Counted from the stretch's first letter, positions 42,359 to 51,193 are shown. The stretch is DNA of 51,290 nucleotides from Sporosarcina aquimarina (GCF_019748715.1 NZ_JACLBZ010000031.1:1-51290); one strand, 5' to 3'. The notes: generated from the sequence alone by a model not told the origin. A program made the numbers and translations.

Positions 42359-43243
42359 GTGAAAAAATTACTGTTGGTCTTCATTTTAATAGGTGGAATT
42401 TATTTCACCTTTTCGAAATGGGACGACCATCAACTAGTGCAGGAAAATTGGAGTGTGTCCGCTAAAGCAATGATTTTGCTGGACGCAGAGACAGATAAGG
42501 TCTTATATAAGAATAATAGTTCCGAACCTTTACCTATTGCCAGCATGACGAAGCTTATGACGCAATACATTGTCTTAAATTCAATAAAAAGTGGTGCACT
42601 GTCTTGGGATACTGTATATCAACCGAGCGCATCTGTACTGAATATGAATGCATTAACGAGTGCATCTAAAATCGGTATGACGGCTGATCAGACCTATACT
42701 GTCCGTGAGCTATTCACAGCGATGAGTGTCATTTCAGCGAACGATGCCGCCATCGCATTAGCCGAGCTGGTGGGCGGAACAGAAGATCAATTTGTATCTA
42801 TTATGAATAAGCAAGCTAACGCCTTGAAACTAAAAAACACGTCTTTTTATAATTCATCTGGACTAGACGGCAGCTATTTAGGCCGCAGTGAAGACGAAAC
42901 CAATTTAGCGTCTGCTTATGATGTGGCATTGCTAGCGCAAAAATTGATTAAGAAACATCCGGAAATATTAGAGTTTACCAAGATGCAAAGCTTTACCTCA
43001 AAACAAAATGTAAAAATGTGGAACACGAACTTACTGCTGTCTGGTATGCCACTTCAAATGGCAGGAATAGATGGTTTGAAGACGGGTTATACCGACGCTG
43101 CTGGTTCTTGTTTTGCAGGCACTGGTGTGTTTAATGGAAAGCGTGTCATTTCCGTAGTGATAGGTGTGGAGGATGTAGATGGTGACAGCTCAGAACCCCG
43201 GTTCACCTTGACTCGTGAGCTGATTGAACGTTTTACAAACTAA
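42359..43243 (+). CDS. Serine-type D-Ala-D-Ala carboxypeptidase (low-molecular-weight PBP)
   Basis: This penicillin-binding DD-peptidase trims peptidoglycan stem peptides outside the membrane. An N-terminal hydrophobic segment (LLLVFILIGGIYFTF) precedes the catalytic domain with SMTK (nucleophile Ser), SAN in VISANDAA, and KTG in GLKTGYTDAAG. Its 294 residues cover only the catalytic domain: the extra beta domain and C-terminal amphipathic anchor of DacA-type enzymes are missing, so the N-terminal segment may be the anchor. The GTG start follows ACGGGGGGG. It is monocistronic with its own terminator. Confidence 0.92.
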   Translation: MKKLLLVFILIGGIYFTFSKWDDHQLVQENWSVSAKAMILLDAETDKVLYKNNSSEPLPIASMTKLMTQYIVLNSIKSGALSWDTVYQPSASVLNMNALTSASKIGMTADQTYTVRELFTAMSVISANDAAIALAELVGGTEDQFVSIMNKQANALKLKNTSFYNSSGLDGSYLGRSEDETNLASAYDVALLAQKLIKKHPEILEFTKMQSFTSKQNVKMWNTNLLLSGMPLQMAGIDGLKTGYTDAAGSCFAGTGVFNGKRVISVVIGVEDVDGDSSEPRFTLTRELIERFTN

Positions 43244-43250
43244 CTAATTT

Positions 43251-43290
43251 AAAAATAAAGCAGACCTTTCAACTCAGGTCTGCTTTATCT
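43251..43290. terminator. Bidirectional terminator between convergent genes
   Basis: ATAAAGCAGACCT and AGGTCTGCTTTAT form a perfect 13-bp stem with an 8-base loop and T-rich tails on both strands. Confidence 0.88.
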
Positions 43291-43929
43291 TTATTCATCT
43301 CGAATATCCAACCCCATCATCGCTGCAAACTGTACGGCTTGCCGGACAGAAACGATGCATCCTTCCAAGTCTTTCATCGACACGGTCATACTTTCGAATT
43401 CTGAGCTTCTCAGTTCCACTCCTTTTAAAGAGGTTTCATCAAAACTTGCACTGTCAAGATTACACATTGAAAACTTCGTTTGCTTCAGTTTGCAGTCGAA
43501 AAAATCCGCATCTTTAAGCTGGCACTGTTCAAAAAGCACGCGTTCCCACTTCGCATGGACGAACGCCGAGAGATTGCCGATACATTGCTCGAATAAAACG
43601 TCAGTAAAGCGAGCATCCGCAAAGTTTACGCCAAGCATCTTGCAATTGTGGAAACTGGCACGGTGTATACTAACCCCTCTTAAATCCGCATTAGAAAAGT
43701 CACAGTTCTCAAATCGGACATCGGTAATGAATAAATCCGGTAGGGACGCATGTTGAAAACTTGAGTTTTTAACGAGCATATTTGTTAATTGAGCTCGTTC
43801 CACCATCTCTCCATCAAACCTCGAATCAAGTACGACGCAATTTTGAAGGTAAGGATCCTCTTCTAGCCATACATCTTGAAACGTTGCCGGAGTTAATTGT
43901 TCCGACACTTTCGGTTGGTTAAGTTTCAT
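43291..43929 (-). CDS. Pentapeptide-repeat protein
   Basis: This 212-residue protein consists of A(D/N)LxX-type pentapeptide repeats forming a right-handed beta helix (VRFENCDFSNADLRGVSIHRASF, KLKQTKFSMCNLDSASFDETSL). The open frame reaches 43989, but AAGGAGAGGTGG places the start at the ATG at 43929 (MKLNQPKVSEQL). Length and single-domain build are similar to Qnr/MfpA-type gyrase-protecting proteins, but many pentapeptide proteins of this size have other or unknown roles, so no resistance function is claimed. It diverges from the DinB-like gene. Confidence 0.88.
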   Translation of the reverse strand: MKLNQPKVSEQLTPATFQDVWLEEDPYLQNCVVLDSRFDGEMVERAQLTNMLVKNSSFQHASLPDLFITDVRFENCDFSNADLRGVSIHRASFHNCKMLGVNFADARFTDVLFEQCIGNLSAFVHAKWERVLFEQCQLKDADFFDCKLKQTKFSMCNLDSASFDETSLKGVELRSSEFESMTVSMKDLEGCIVSVRQAVQFAAMMGLDIRDE

Positions 43930-44009
43930 TTGAATTCCACCTCTCCTTGAGAGCCCTAAGAAGCATTGCCCTCTATGAAATGGTACCATAAAAAAAAGGA
44001 GTGAAGTAT

Positions 44010-44498
44010 ATGAAGATCAATGACCAAGCACGCGAGGAATTATGGACGCAAGTCGGCCATTTAACAGATGAAGACATTAATCGAAAACCTTCAGATAACG
44101 AGTGGTCCATAAAACAAGTGCTTGAACATCTTTATCTTATGGAAAGCGGCGTCATCAAAACTATACAAGCACAGCTTACCTCAGGCGAGCAAAAGGACGT
44201 AGCCGACAAACCGATTGAGCTGACAGTCAATCGATCGACGAAAGTACAAGCTCCAGAATTTGCAACTGCTACAGAAGAATCCGCAACACTGGAAGAATTA
44301 AAAGCCAAACTCAACGCAACTCACTCGACCTTACGGGAATTTGCTGAGAGTACATCTGATGCGCAATTAGAGGAAAAATCCTACCCTCACCCTGTATTCG
44401 GTGAGATGAATCTAAAACAATGGATTCCGTTCATCGGCTATCACGAATTGCGTCATATTGATCAAATTAAAGAAGTAAAACAAAAATTAGGTTTATAA
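44010..44498 (+). CDS. DinB-like (DinB_2) metal-dependent four-helix protein
   Basis: This is a 162-residue four-helix bundle of the DinB/YfiT superfamily. The three putative metal-binding histidines appear as EHLYLMES near residue 40 and YHELRHIDQI near the C-terminus. The family includes thiol-dependent hydrolases and transferases of bacillithiol-using bacteria. The ATG at 44010 is preferred over the GTG at 44001 because AAGGAG ends just before that GTG. A terminator follows. Confidence 0.85.
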   Translation: MKINDQAREELWTQVGHLTDEDINRKPSDNEWSIKQVLEHLYLMESGVIKTIQAQLTSGEQKDVADKPIELTVNRSTKVQAPEFATATEESATLEELKAKLNATHSTLREFAESTSDAQLEEKSYPHPVFGEMNLKQWIPFIGYHELRHIDQIKEVKQKLGL

Positions 44499-44505
44499 AT
44501 AAAAT

Positions 44506-44543
44506 GGAGCGGCAGATCAAATACCATCTGCCGCTCCGTTTTT
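44506..44543 (+). terminator. Terminator after the DinB-like gene
   Basis: GGAGCGGCAGAT and ATCTGCCGCTCC form a perfect 12-bp stem followed by GTTTTT. Confidence 0.92.
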
Positions 44544-44564
44544 CATTGGAGGGGATTGGGATTG

Positions 44565-44730
44565 GGTTTCGTTCGGTCTAACGATGGTTTGGTGCGGGCC
44601 GACGCGGCTTTGGTTCGCTTCGACATGACTTTGGTGCGTTCAGACGCAGCTTTGGTTCGCTTTAACATGACTTTGGTGCGCTCAGACGCGGCTTTGGTTC
44701 GCTTCGACTTGACTTTGGTGCGCTCATGCG
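44565..44730 (+). repeat. Eight tandem 21-bp repeats
   Basis: Eight units of 21 bp (the last shortened) alternate between two forms, such as GCTTTGGTTCGCTTCGACATG and ACTTTGGTGCGTTCAGACGCA, giving a 42-bp higher-order period. Because 21 is a multiple of three, a plus-strand frame stays open and would encode heptapeptides of the type TLVRSDA / ALVRFDM. A GGAGGGG sequence stands upstream of a possible TTG start at 44562. The array lies between two strong terminators and runs into the opp terminator. Coding status is uncertain. Confidence 0.85.
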
Positions 44731-44750
44731 TATCCTACACCTCACTTAAT

Positions 44751-44787
44751 AAAAAAAGTCCTCTAGCGATGTTTCGCTAGAGGACTT
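44751..44787 (-). terminator. Terminator of the opp operon
   Basis: AAGTCCTCTAGCGA and TCGCTAGAGGACTT form a perfect 14-bp stem with a 4-base loop, followed on the minus strand by seven T. Confidence 0.93.
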
Positions 44788-44799
44788 GCTAATCATTAT

Positions 44800-45732
44800 T
44801 CACATTCGTGCAGCTTGCATTTCCTTAAATTCCTTCTCCGAACACAACACAAAATGTTCAGGAGCAATTTCGCGGAATTCTACCTTTTCATCCGGGCCAT
44901 ACTGATGATCTTTCGGATTATAAGGATGGCGTACACGAGAACGCTCATAGATTGGGTCAGGAAGAGGAATCGCAGACAGTAATGATTTCGTATAAGCGTG
45001 CATCGGATTGCGATACAATTCATCTGCTGGTGCCATTTCCACTAACTTACCGAAATACATGACGCCAATCCGATCTGAAATGTATTTAACCATCGACAAA
45101 TCATGGGCAATAAACAAATACGTCAAGCCTTTTTCTTCCTGAAGTTCCTTCAGCAAGTTGACTACTTGCGCTTGAATGGACACATCTAGAGCAGAGATGG
45201 GCTCATCGGCAATGATGAATTCCGGATCCACTGCCAGTGCACGTGCAATCCCGATCCGTTGCCGTTGCCCCCCCGAGAATTCATGGGGATAGCGTTCGGC
45301 GTGTTCCCTATTCAATCCGACCGTTTCCAGAAGTTCGATAACTCGTTCTTTACGTTCTTTTTTTGTTTTCACTAAACCGTGTATATCCAAACCTTCTGCA
45401 ATGATATCCAATACTTTCATCCGTGGATTCAATGATGCGTACGGATCTTGGAAAATCATCTGCATTTTTCGGTTTAATGTTTGGTTTTCAGACTGACTTT
45501 TTGGCGCATGAACATCCAGGCCATCATAAAGCACTTGACCTGCAGTTGCATCGTACAACCGTATCATCGTACGGCCTGTTGTCGATTTACCACAGCCTGA
45601 CTCTCCTACCAGCCCGAAAGTTTCCCCGCGTTTGATAGAGAAACTAATATCATCGATCGCCCGGACTTCGGATGACTTGCCCACATTGAAATATTGCTTT
45701 AAATTTTTCACTTCAATTAAATGCTCCGCCAT
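44800..45732 (-). CDS. oppF: Oligopeptide ABC transporter ATP-binding protein OppF
   Basis: This is one of two ATPases of the Opp peptide importer. Its 310 residues carry Walker A GESGCGKST, Q-loop MIFQDPYAS, signature FSGGQRQRIGIARA, Walker B EFIIADEPISALD and the H-loop IAHDLS. The C-terminal oligopeptide extension (AIPLPDPIYERSRVRHPYNP) is typical of OppF/DppF. Its ATG overlaps the oppD stop by one base (TAATG). It is the last gene of the operon. Confidence 0.95.
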   Translation of the reverse strand: MAEHLIEVKNLKQYFNVGKSSEVRAIDDISFSIKRGETFGLVGESGCGKSTTGRTMIRLYDATAGQVLYDGLDVHAPKSQSENQTLNRKMQMIFQDPYASLNPRMKVLDIIAEGLDIHGLVKTKKERKERVIELLETVGLNREHAERYPHEFSGGQRQRIGIARALAVDPEFIIADEPISALDVSIQAQVVNLLKELQEEKGLTYLFIAHDLSMVKYISDRIGVMYFGKLVEMAPADELYRNPMHAYTKSLLSAIPLPDPIYERSRVRHPYNPKDHQYGPDEKVEFREIAPEHFVLCSEKEFKEMQAARM

Positions 45733-46796
45733 TATGCGTTCCCCCCTGTCTGTTCGACATAGTATCGGCTACCCGGGAAAGTTTTCATCCGCTCGATAAT
45801 GACAGCTGGCGGTTCCACTTCAGGTGCTTGCGGATGTAAAAGCCATGTTGCCGCGTAATGCGTGTCACTCACTTTAAAAAATGGCGGCTGGCGTTCCATG
45901 TCAATCTTCATTGCATACTCGCTACGCAACGCGAAAGCATCCCCTTTTGGAGGATTTAATAAATCTGGAGGGGTACCTGGAATGGCATAAAGCTTTTGAT
46001 CCGCCAAATCCATGGATGGCATTGAACTGAGCAATCCCCATGTGTATGGATGCTGTGGATTATAGAATATTTCATCTACGGTTCCGATCTCCACAATCTT
46101 TCCTCCGTACATGACTGCCACCCGATCTGCCACGTTCGCCACAACACCTAAATCATGGGTAATGAAAATGATGGATGTATCGATTTTCTTCTGGATTTCT
46201 TTCATCAGTTCTAGAATTTGCGCTTGAATCGTAACATCCAGAGCTGTCGTTGGTTCATCGGCAATTAATATCTTCGGGTTACAGGCGAGCGCAATCGCAA
46301 TGACGATACGCTGACGCTGCCCTCCTGAAAATTGGTGTGGATACATTTTATAGCGACTTTCAGCATTCGGAATCCCAACAAGGTTCAATAAATTAATGGT
46401 TTGCTCCAATGCTTTAGATTTACTCAATTTCTGGTGCTTCAATATAGGCTCCATGATTTGCTTTCCGATCGTCATCGTTGGATTCAACGATGTCATCGGG
46501 TCTTGGAAAATCATCGAGATATCTTTCCCGCGAATCTTTTGCATCGTTTTTTCTGAAACCTTGGTCAAATCTTTTCCTTCAAACAAGATTTCCCCATTTT
46601 TATATTCAGCACTCGACTGAGGTAGCAAACGCATAATAGACTTTGTCGTGACAGATTTTCCCGATCCCGACTCGCCCACTATCGCAAGCGTCTCCCCTTT
46701 AATCAAATCAAAATTCACGCCCCGGATTGCTTTCACTTCACCTGCAAATGTATGGAAGGAAAGCTCGAGGTCTTTCACTTGTAGAATCTTAGTCAA
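45732..46796 (-). CDS. oppD: Oligopeptide ABC transporter ATP-binding protein OppD
   Basis: This is the second ATPase of the importer, 354 residues. Walker A is GESGSGKSV, the Q-loop is MIFQDPMTS, the signature is FSGGQRQRIVIAIA, Walker B is ILIADEPTTALD and the H-loop is ITHDLG. The C-terminal region contains the family's PGTPPDLLNPPKGDAFALR. It follows oppC by 15 bases, with AGGAGGAGAG as ribosome binding site. The C-terminus usually carries an iron-sulfur Cys cluster in OppD/DppD; here the matching region lacks Cys. Confidence 0.95.
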   Translation of the reverse strand: MTKILQVKDLELSFHTFAGEVKAIRGVNFDLIKGETLAIVGESGSGKSVTTKSIMRLLPQSSAEYKNGEILFEGKDLTKVSEKTMQKIRGKDISMIFQDPMTSLNPTMTIGKQIMEPILKHQKLSKSKALEQTINLLNLVGIPNAESRYKMYPHQFSGGQRQRIVIAIALACNPKILIADEPTTALDVTIQAQILELMKEIQKKIDTSIIFITHDLGVVANVADRVAVMYGGKIVEIGTVDEIFYNPQHPYTWGLLSSMPSMDLADQKLYAIPGTPPDLLNPPKGDAFALRSEYAMKIDMERQPPFFKVSDTHYAATWLLHPQAPEVEPPAVIIERMKTFPGSRYYVEQTGGNA

Positions 46797-46811
46797 CTTG
46801 CTCTCCTCCTC

Positions 46812-47837
46812 TTAATCTTTCATCTTCGGATCTAGTGCATCACGCAATCCGTCACCAATCAAGTTAAAGGCAATCATTAAAATACTGATGACAAGTGCTG
46901 GGAATAATAACATATACGGTTGGTGTTCCATCACTTTATAGCCATCATTGATCAACGTACCTAATGAAGCATCTGGCGCCTGAAGACCGATCCCAATGAA
47001 ACTTAGGAAAGCTTCAAAGAAAATTGCATTCGGAATCGTGAACATTGTATTGATGATGATGATCCCTAGCATATTCGGTAACAGGTGCTTCGTAATAATC
47101 TTACCGTCTTTTGAACCTAGTGTTCGTGATGCGAGTACGAATTCCTGTGATTTATATTTCAAGGTTTGAGCTCGTACAATACGTGACATCCCAATCCATC
47201 CGGTTATGGAAATCGCGATAATAATCGCCATAATCCCCGGATCCATAATCATAATCATTAAAATGACAACGACTAGAGTAGGTATACCAATCAATATCTC
47301 GACAATCCGCTGCATAATATCATCCGTCCGACCGCCGTAGTATCCGGAGATCCCACCATATGCTACACCAATCACCATATCAATGGCTGCTGCAACAAAT
47401 GCGATGAACAAGGATACTTGAGTACCTAACCAGAGACGTGTAAACAAATCACGGCCAAGTCCATCGGTGCCAAACCAATAATATTCATCGACTTTCTTCA
47501 TCTCATACAAATCAACCTTTTTTCCAGCTAAATTCCCGACGCCATCGAAAATACCCATTTTTTCAATACCAGGAATCTTAGGAGGTAAATTGGCGTGCCG
47601 CAAGTTTTGCGCATCCCCGGCATGTCCATTCAAATGCGGGCCAATCAGCGCCAAAATGAGGAACAGTAAAAGCACTACTACACTGACGACCGCCGCTTTA
47701 TTTTTCCGAAGACGTAGCCAGGCATCTTGCCAAAAGCTTAAACTCGGTTTTTCTATACGTTCTGCTTGATCACTATCGATTGTAATCCGTTCAAATTCTT
47801 CTTGAGGCAGTTGTTCGTGTTCGAATTCATTGCGCAT
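46812..47837 (-). CDS. oppC: Oligopeptide ABC transporter permease OppC
   Basis: This permease subunit has 341 residues. After a cytoplasmic head of about 35 residues comes the first helix (AAVVSVVVLLLFLILALIGP). An extracytoplasmic loop follows, with WFGTDGLGRDLFTRLWLG, the conserved binding-protein-dependent permease N-terminal motif, and then five more helices. The EAA-type loop is EFVLASRTLGSKDGKIITKHLLPN. Its start overlaps the oppB stop by one base. Confidence 0.95.
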   Translation of the reverse strand: MRNEFEHEQLPQEEFERITIDSDQAERIEKPSLSFWQDAWLRLRKNKAAVVSVVVLLLFLILALIGPHLNGHAGDAQNLRHANLPPKIPGIEKMGIFDGVGNLAGKKVDLYEMKKVDEYYWFGTDGLGRDLFTRLWLGTQVSLFIAFVAAAIDMVIGVAYGGISGYYGGRTDDIMQRIVEILIGIPTLVVVILMIMIMDPGIMAIIIAISITGWIGMSRIVRAQTLKYKSQEFVLASRTLGSKDGKIITKHLLPNMLGIIIINTMFTIPNAIFFEAFLSFIGIGLQAPDASLGTLINDGYKVMEHQPYMLLFPALVISILMIAFNLIGDGLRDALDPKMKD

Positions 47838-48769
47838 TATCCCTTACCTCCAGACAAGCGGATACGAGGGTCAATGACACCATATAAAATATCCACGATA
47901 AAAATGATAAAGATGAGGAATGCTGAGAATAGCAAAGTCGTACCCATGATTGTGGCATGGTCATTTACCATGATGGAGGATACAAATTGTTCTCCGATTC
48001 CCGGAATTGCAAAAATTTGTTCTACGACAAGCGAACCGGTAACCAATCCTGCAGCCAATGGTCCAAGAACCGTAATCAAAGGGATCAGCGCATTACGGAA
48101 TGCATGCTTAAATGCAATCTCGAAACCATTTGCTCCTTTTGCTTTGGCCAATGTAATATAGTCCGAACTTAACACTTCAATCATCTCAGTCCGAATGAAA
48201 CGCGCGGATAGGGCAAGAGGCCCCATAGCGAGTGCAAGCGATGGCAGGACACTTGATTTCCAACCGTCATTCCACAGACCGACCGGTAATAGATGCCATT
48301 GAGAAGCAATCCAATACTGCAACAAAGACGCGAAAACAAATGATGGAATGGAGATACCGAGTATCGCAAAAAAGGTGCTTCCGTAATCCCAAAATGTATT
48401 TTGCTTCAATGCAGCAAGCATACCTAACAGGATTCCGACGAGAGTCCCAAAGACCATCGCTTGCGCTCCCAAGATTAATGAAGGTTTGATTCGTGATGCC
48501 AATAAATCATTGACACTTTTTCCTTTAAACGCAAAAGAAGTTCCCAAATCACCTTTCGCTAGATTTTTCATATAAATTGCGTATTGTACAGGCTTCGGCT
48601 TATCGATCCCATATTTTTTTTCAACTATTGCTCTTTGTGTTTCGTTCAACTTACTATACGAAGCAATCGGGGAACCTGGTAATGATTGCATCAGGAAAAA
48701 AGAGACTGTCGCAATCAAAAACAGGGTAATGAACATATATACAATGCGCTTTCCAATATATTTAACCAC
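47837..48769 (-). CDS. oppB: Oligopeptide ABC transporter permease OppB
   Basis: This is the first permease of the system, 310 residues with six helices. The N-terminal segment IGKRIVYMFITLFLIATVSFFLMQSLPGSP is typical of OppB/DppB. The EAA loop is DYITLAKAKGANGFEIAFKHAFRNALIP. It is separated from oppA by about 165 bases containing a hairpin terminator, so oppB to oppF are expressed at a lower level, or independently of full oppA transcription. The ATG follows CTGGAGGTGTAACG. Confidence 0.95.
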   Translation of the reverse strand: MVKYIGKRIVYMFITLFLIATVSFFLMQSLPGSPIASYSKLNETQRAIVEKKYGIDKPKPVQYAIYMKNLAKGDLGTSFAFKGKSVNDLLASRIKPSLILGAQAMVFGTLVGILLGMLAALKQNTFWDYGSTFFAILGISIPSFVFASLLQYWIASQWHLLPVGLWNDGWKSSVLPSLALAMGPLALSARFIRTEMIEVLSSDYITLAKAKGANGFEIAFKHAFRNALIPLITVLGPLAAGLVTGSLVVEQIFAIPGIGEQFVSSIMVNDHATIMGTTLLFSAFLIFIIFIVDILYGVIDPRIRLSGGKG

Positions 48770-48872
48770 TTTACGTTACACCTCCAGGGTTTGATACAAT
48801 ATAGGCAACAAAATATTCGGTGTATTCGCAATAAAAAGTGCCTTAGAAATTTTGAAATTATTTGACCTTACT

Positions 48873-48915
48873 AAAAAGAGAGTATATGGTATAAAAATTC
48901 TCCCATATACTCTCC
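48873..48915 (-). terminator. Intra-operon terminator between oppA and oppB
   Basis: On the minus strand AGAGTATATGG and CCATATACTCT form a perfect 11-bp stem around a loop of about 13 bases, followed by TTTTTA. It probably lets most transcripts stop after oppA, so that the binding protein is made in excess. Confidence 0.85.
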
Positions 48916-48934
48916 CCTATGAAATTAACACAGC

Positions 48935-50656
48935 TTATTTCTTGCCTGAAACATAAGCCCATTTATAGCTATAATCCGCTCCAAATGGATGTCTTACTAA
49001 ACCTTTATAGTATGGCTTTTGTAAAATAACCAAACTCCGTTGGTAAATTGGAGCAATGGCTGCGTCATCTTCAAGTAAGATTTTCTCAGCTTTTGCGAAC
49101 GCTTCATAACGTTCAGCCGGCTTCACTGCCAATTCGCCTTTTGTATCCTCAATCAACTTATCGTATTCAGAGTTCGAATAAGACATTAAGTTGTTTGGTC
49201 CGTCAGTTACAAAAAGATCTAGGAACGAAATCGGGTCTTGGAAATCAGGGCCCCATCCAGATACTTGGATGTCGTAATCTTGGTTCGTATCCAAATCTAG
49301 ACGTACAGAGAAAGGAACTTCTTTCAATGAAATCGAAAGACCTTCTAGGTTACCTTCCAATTGAGACTTGAAGTACTCATCCATTTTCTTAGAAAGCTCA
49401 GTGTCTCCACCTAGGATTTCTAATTTAAGAGAATCCACGCCTAGCTCTTCCAATCCTTTTTTCCAGTGTTCTTGTGCTTCTTCCACATTATATACCAAGT
49501 GGTCTCCGCTCAAATCACGGAAATCTTTCTCATTTTCATCAAATGCAAAATCAGTAGGTACTAAGAAGTTTGCAGGTGTTGAACCATCAGCTATAACTAT
49601 ATCCGCCATGTCATTTTTTTCAAAAGCTTTCGCAATGGCTTTACGGATATTTTCGTTCGCAAGTGGCGTTTTTTCTCCACCACGTTCTTGGTTAAACTTG
49701 AAGTAGAAAACAGAAGTTTCAGGTTCGATTACCGCTTCTTTATCATCACGGTATTGCATAGCCAAATCACCGGTAACTCTAGCCCAATCCAACTTGTTAT
49801 CTTGATAAAGCTTAACTGCAGTAGCAGAATCTTTTACAACGTTTACATGAATTTCATCAAGCTTTACGTTTTCTGCATCCCAATAGTGTTCGTTTTTCTT
49901 GTACGTCCAGCTATCGCCCGTTCCATCCCAATCAGTTAAAATGAATGGACCGTTATATAGGAGACCGTCTGAATTTGTTGCATAAGCATCGCCTTTAGAC
50001 GTTACGAATTCTTCTTTTTGTGGATAAAAAGTTCCAAAAGACATAAGGGATAAGAAATAAGGTACCGGACGTTCAAGTGTTACTTCAAACGTCTTTTCGT
50101 CTATAGCTTTTACCCCCAGCTCAGACACTTCCATCTTTTCTTCAGAGATTTCTGTCGCATTTTTGATTACGCCAGACATCATGAATGGTCCGTAAGGTGA
50201 ACCAGTCGCAGGATCGATCGCACGCTGCCATGCAAATACGAAGTCTTCTGCTGTAACAGGAGTGTCATCTGACCATTTCGCATCGCGAAGCTTGAATGTG
50301 TAAGTTAATCCATCTTCACTTACCTCCGCCTCTTCAGCAGCCATTGCCGGTTCCGCAATGTTTTCTTGGTTCAAACGGTATAGACCTTCATTGACGTTGT
50401 TCAACACATTGAAGCCTACTTGGTCTTCAACGATCGCAGAATCAACAGAAGGAATCGCATTTCGTTCCTCCAAGTATAATACTTGTTCAGCATCCGGCTC
50501 TCCGTCTTCTTCTGCTGGATTTTCAGTTGCCTGATCATCCTCCTTGTCCTTATCTGCCGCAGGCTTGTCTTCTTCTTTCGAACCGCCGCATGCAGCTAGG
50601 AACATACTGAGCACTAACGTCAGCGCCATAAGTAAAAGCCACTTTTTACTCTTCAA
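48935..50656 (-). CDS. oppA: Oligopeptide-binding lipoprotein OppA
   Basis: This is the extracellular substrate-binding component of the peptide importer. Its 573 residues begin with a lipoprotein signal peptide (KWLLLMALTLVLSMFLAAC, lipidated Cys at about 23). A very acidic linker follows (EEDKPAADKDKEDDQATENP), then an SBP family 5 domain with LTYTFKLRDAKWSDDTPVTAEDFVFAWQR, typical of OppA/DppA. The TTG start is supported by GGGGAGGT about 7 bases upstream. It is first in the operon, and its promoter carries a cre-like sequence. Confidence 0.95.
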   Translation of the reverse strand: MKSKKWLLLMALTLVLSMFLAACGGSKEEDKPAADKDKEDDQATENPAEEDGEPDAEQVLYLEERNAIPSVDSAIVEDQVGFNVLNNVNEGLYRLNQENIAEPAMAAEEAEVSEDGLTYTFKLRDAKWSDDTPVTAEDFVFAWQRAIDPATGSPYGPFMMSGVIKNATEISEEKMEVSELGVKAIDEKTFEVTLERPVPYFLSLMSFGTFYPQKEEFVTSKGDAYATNSDGLLYNGPFILTDWDGTGDSWTYKKNEHYWDAENVKLDEIHVNVVKDSATAVKLYQDNKLDWARVTGDLAMQYRDDKEAVIEPETSVFYFKFNQERGGEKTPLANENIRKAIAKAFEKNDMADIVIADGSTPANFLVPTDFAFDENEKDFRDLSGDHLVYNVEEAQEHWKKGLEELGVDSLKLEILGGDTELSKKMDEYFKSQLEGNLEGLSISLKEVPFSVRLDLDTNQDYDIQVSGWGPDFQDPISFLDLFVTDGPNNLMSYSNSEYDKLIEDTKGELAVKPAERYEAFAKAEKILLEDDAAIAPIYQRSLVILQKPYYKGLVRHPFGADYSYKWAYVSGKK

Positions 50657-50701
50657 ATCATTGACCTCCCCTTTGAAATAGTTTGAAGAACTAGCTTATT
50701 C

Positions 50702-50738
50702 ATTATACAAGAAAAATTTATAGATGTAAACGCTATCA
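50702..50738 (-). promoter_or_regulatory. oppA promoter with overlapping cre (CcpA) site
   Basis: On the minus strand TTTACA (50725-50730), a 17-base spacer and a perfect TATAAT (50702-50707) form the promoter. On the plus strand TGTAAACGCTATCA (50725-50738) matches the cre consensus TGWAANCGNTNWCA at every defined position and covers the -35 box. CcpA bound there would repress oppA in the presence of preferred sugars (inference). Confidence 0.8.
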
Positions 50739-50848
50739 ACTAAATTTTCTTAATTTTAATAGTACTGCATGTTGTCTGTACACTTCCAGTCCTGCTTCTA
50801 GTATGATAGATGGTAGTCATTAATTCTATTATGAAAAGAAGGATTTAT

Positions 50849-51193
50849 ATGAAATCAAATATTATTATTTTTTCTATTTCTCAAGTTGTAATACTCATTT
50901 TTATATGGCTCATTTATGGTCAGTGGTCTTTACTAGGCTATATTAATGTTTCATTTTTTGTAAGTGGATTATTGTTGTTAATAGGTGGGATAGTTTTTAT
51001 TATCCGTACAGGATCCTTTGACTTTTTCATGAAAAGCATGCAGAAGGTTCTAGCACGAAAAGGACAGCGAGAGGCGCTTGAATCGATGCGTGTTCCATCC
51101 GAAGCCATGTCAGTTCGTTCTGCTTGGTTTTTCATGGCAGGACTTCCCTCTTTTGTATTAATGCTTCTAGCCTTGGTACTTTACTATTTATAA
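50849..51193 (+). CDS. DUF3899-type small membrane protein
   Basis: This 114-residue protein has three hydrophobic segments (about 4-20, 27-49 and 92-113). The middle polar region contains RTGSFDFFMKSMQKVLARKG, the pattern of the DUF3899 family. The open frame starts at 50810, but AGAAGGATTT supports the ATG at 50849. It diverges from oppA. The C-terminus ends just before the IS copy, so the insertion spared the gene. Function unknown. Confidence 0.75.
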   Translation: MKSNIIIFSISQVVILIFIWLIYGQWSLLGYINVSFFVSGLLLLIGGIVFIIRTGSFDFFMKSMQKVLARKGQREALESMRVPSEAMSVRSAWFFMAGLPSFVLMLLALVLYYL

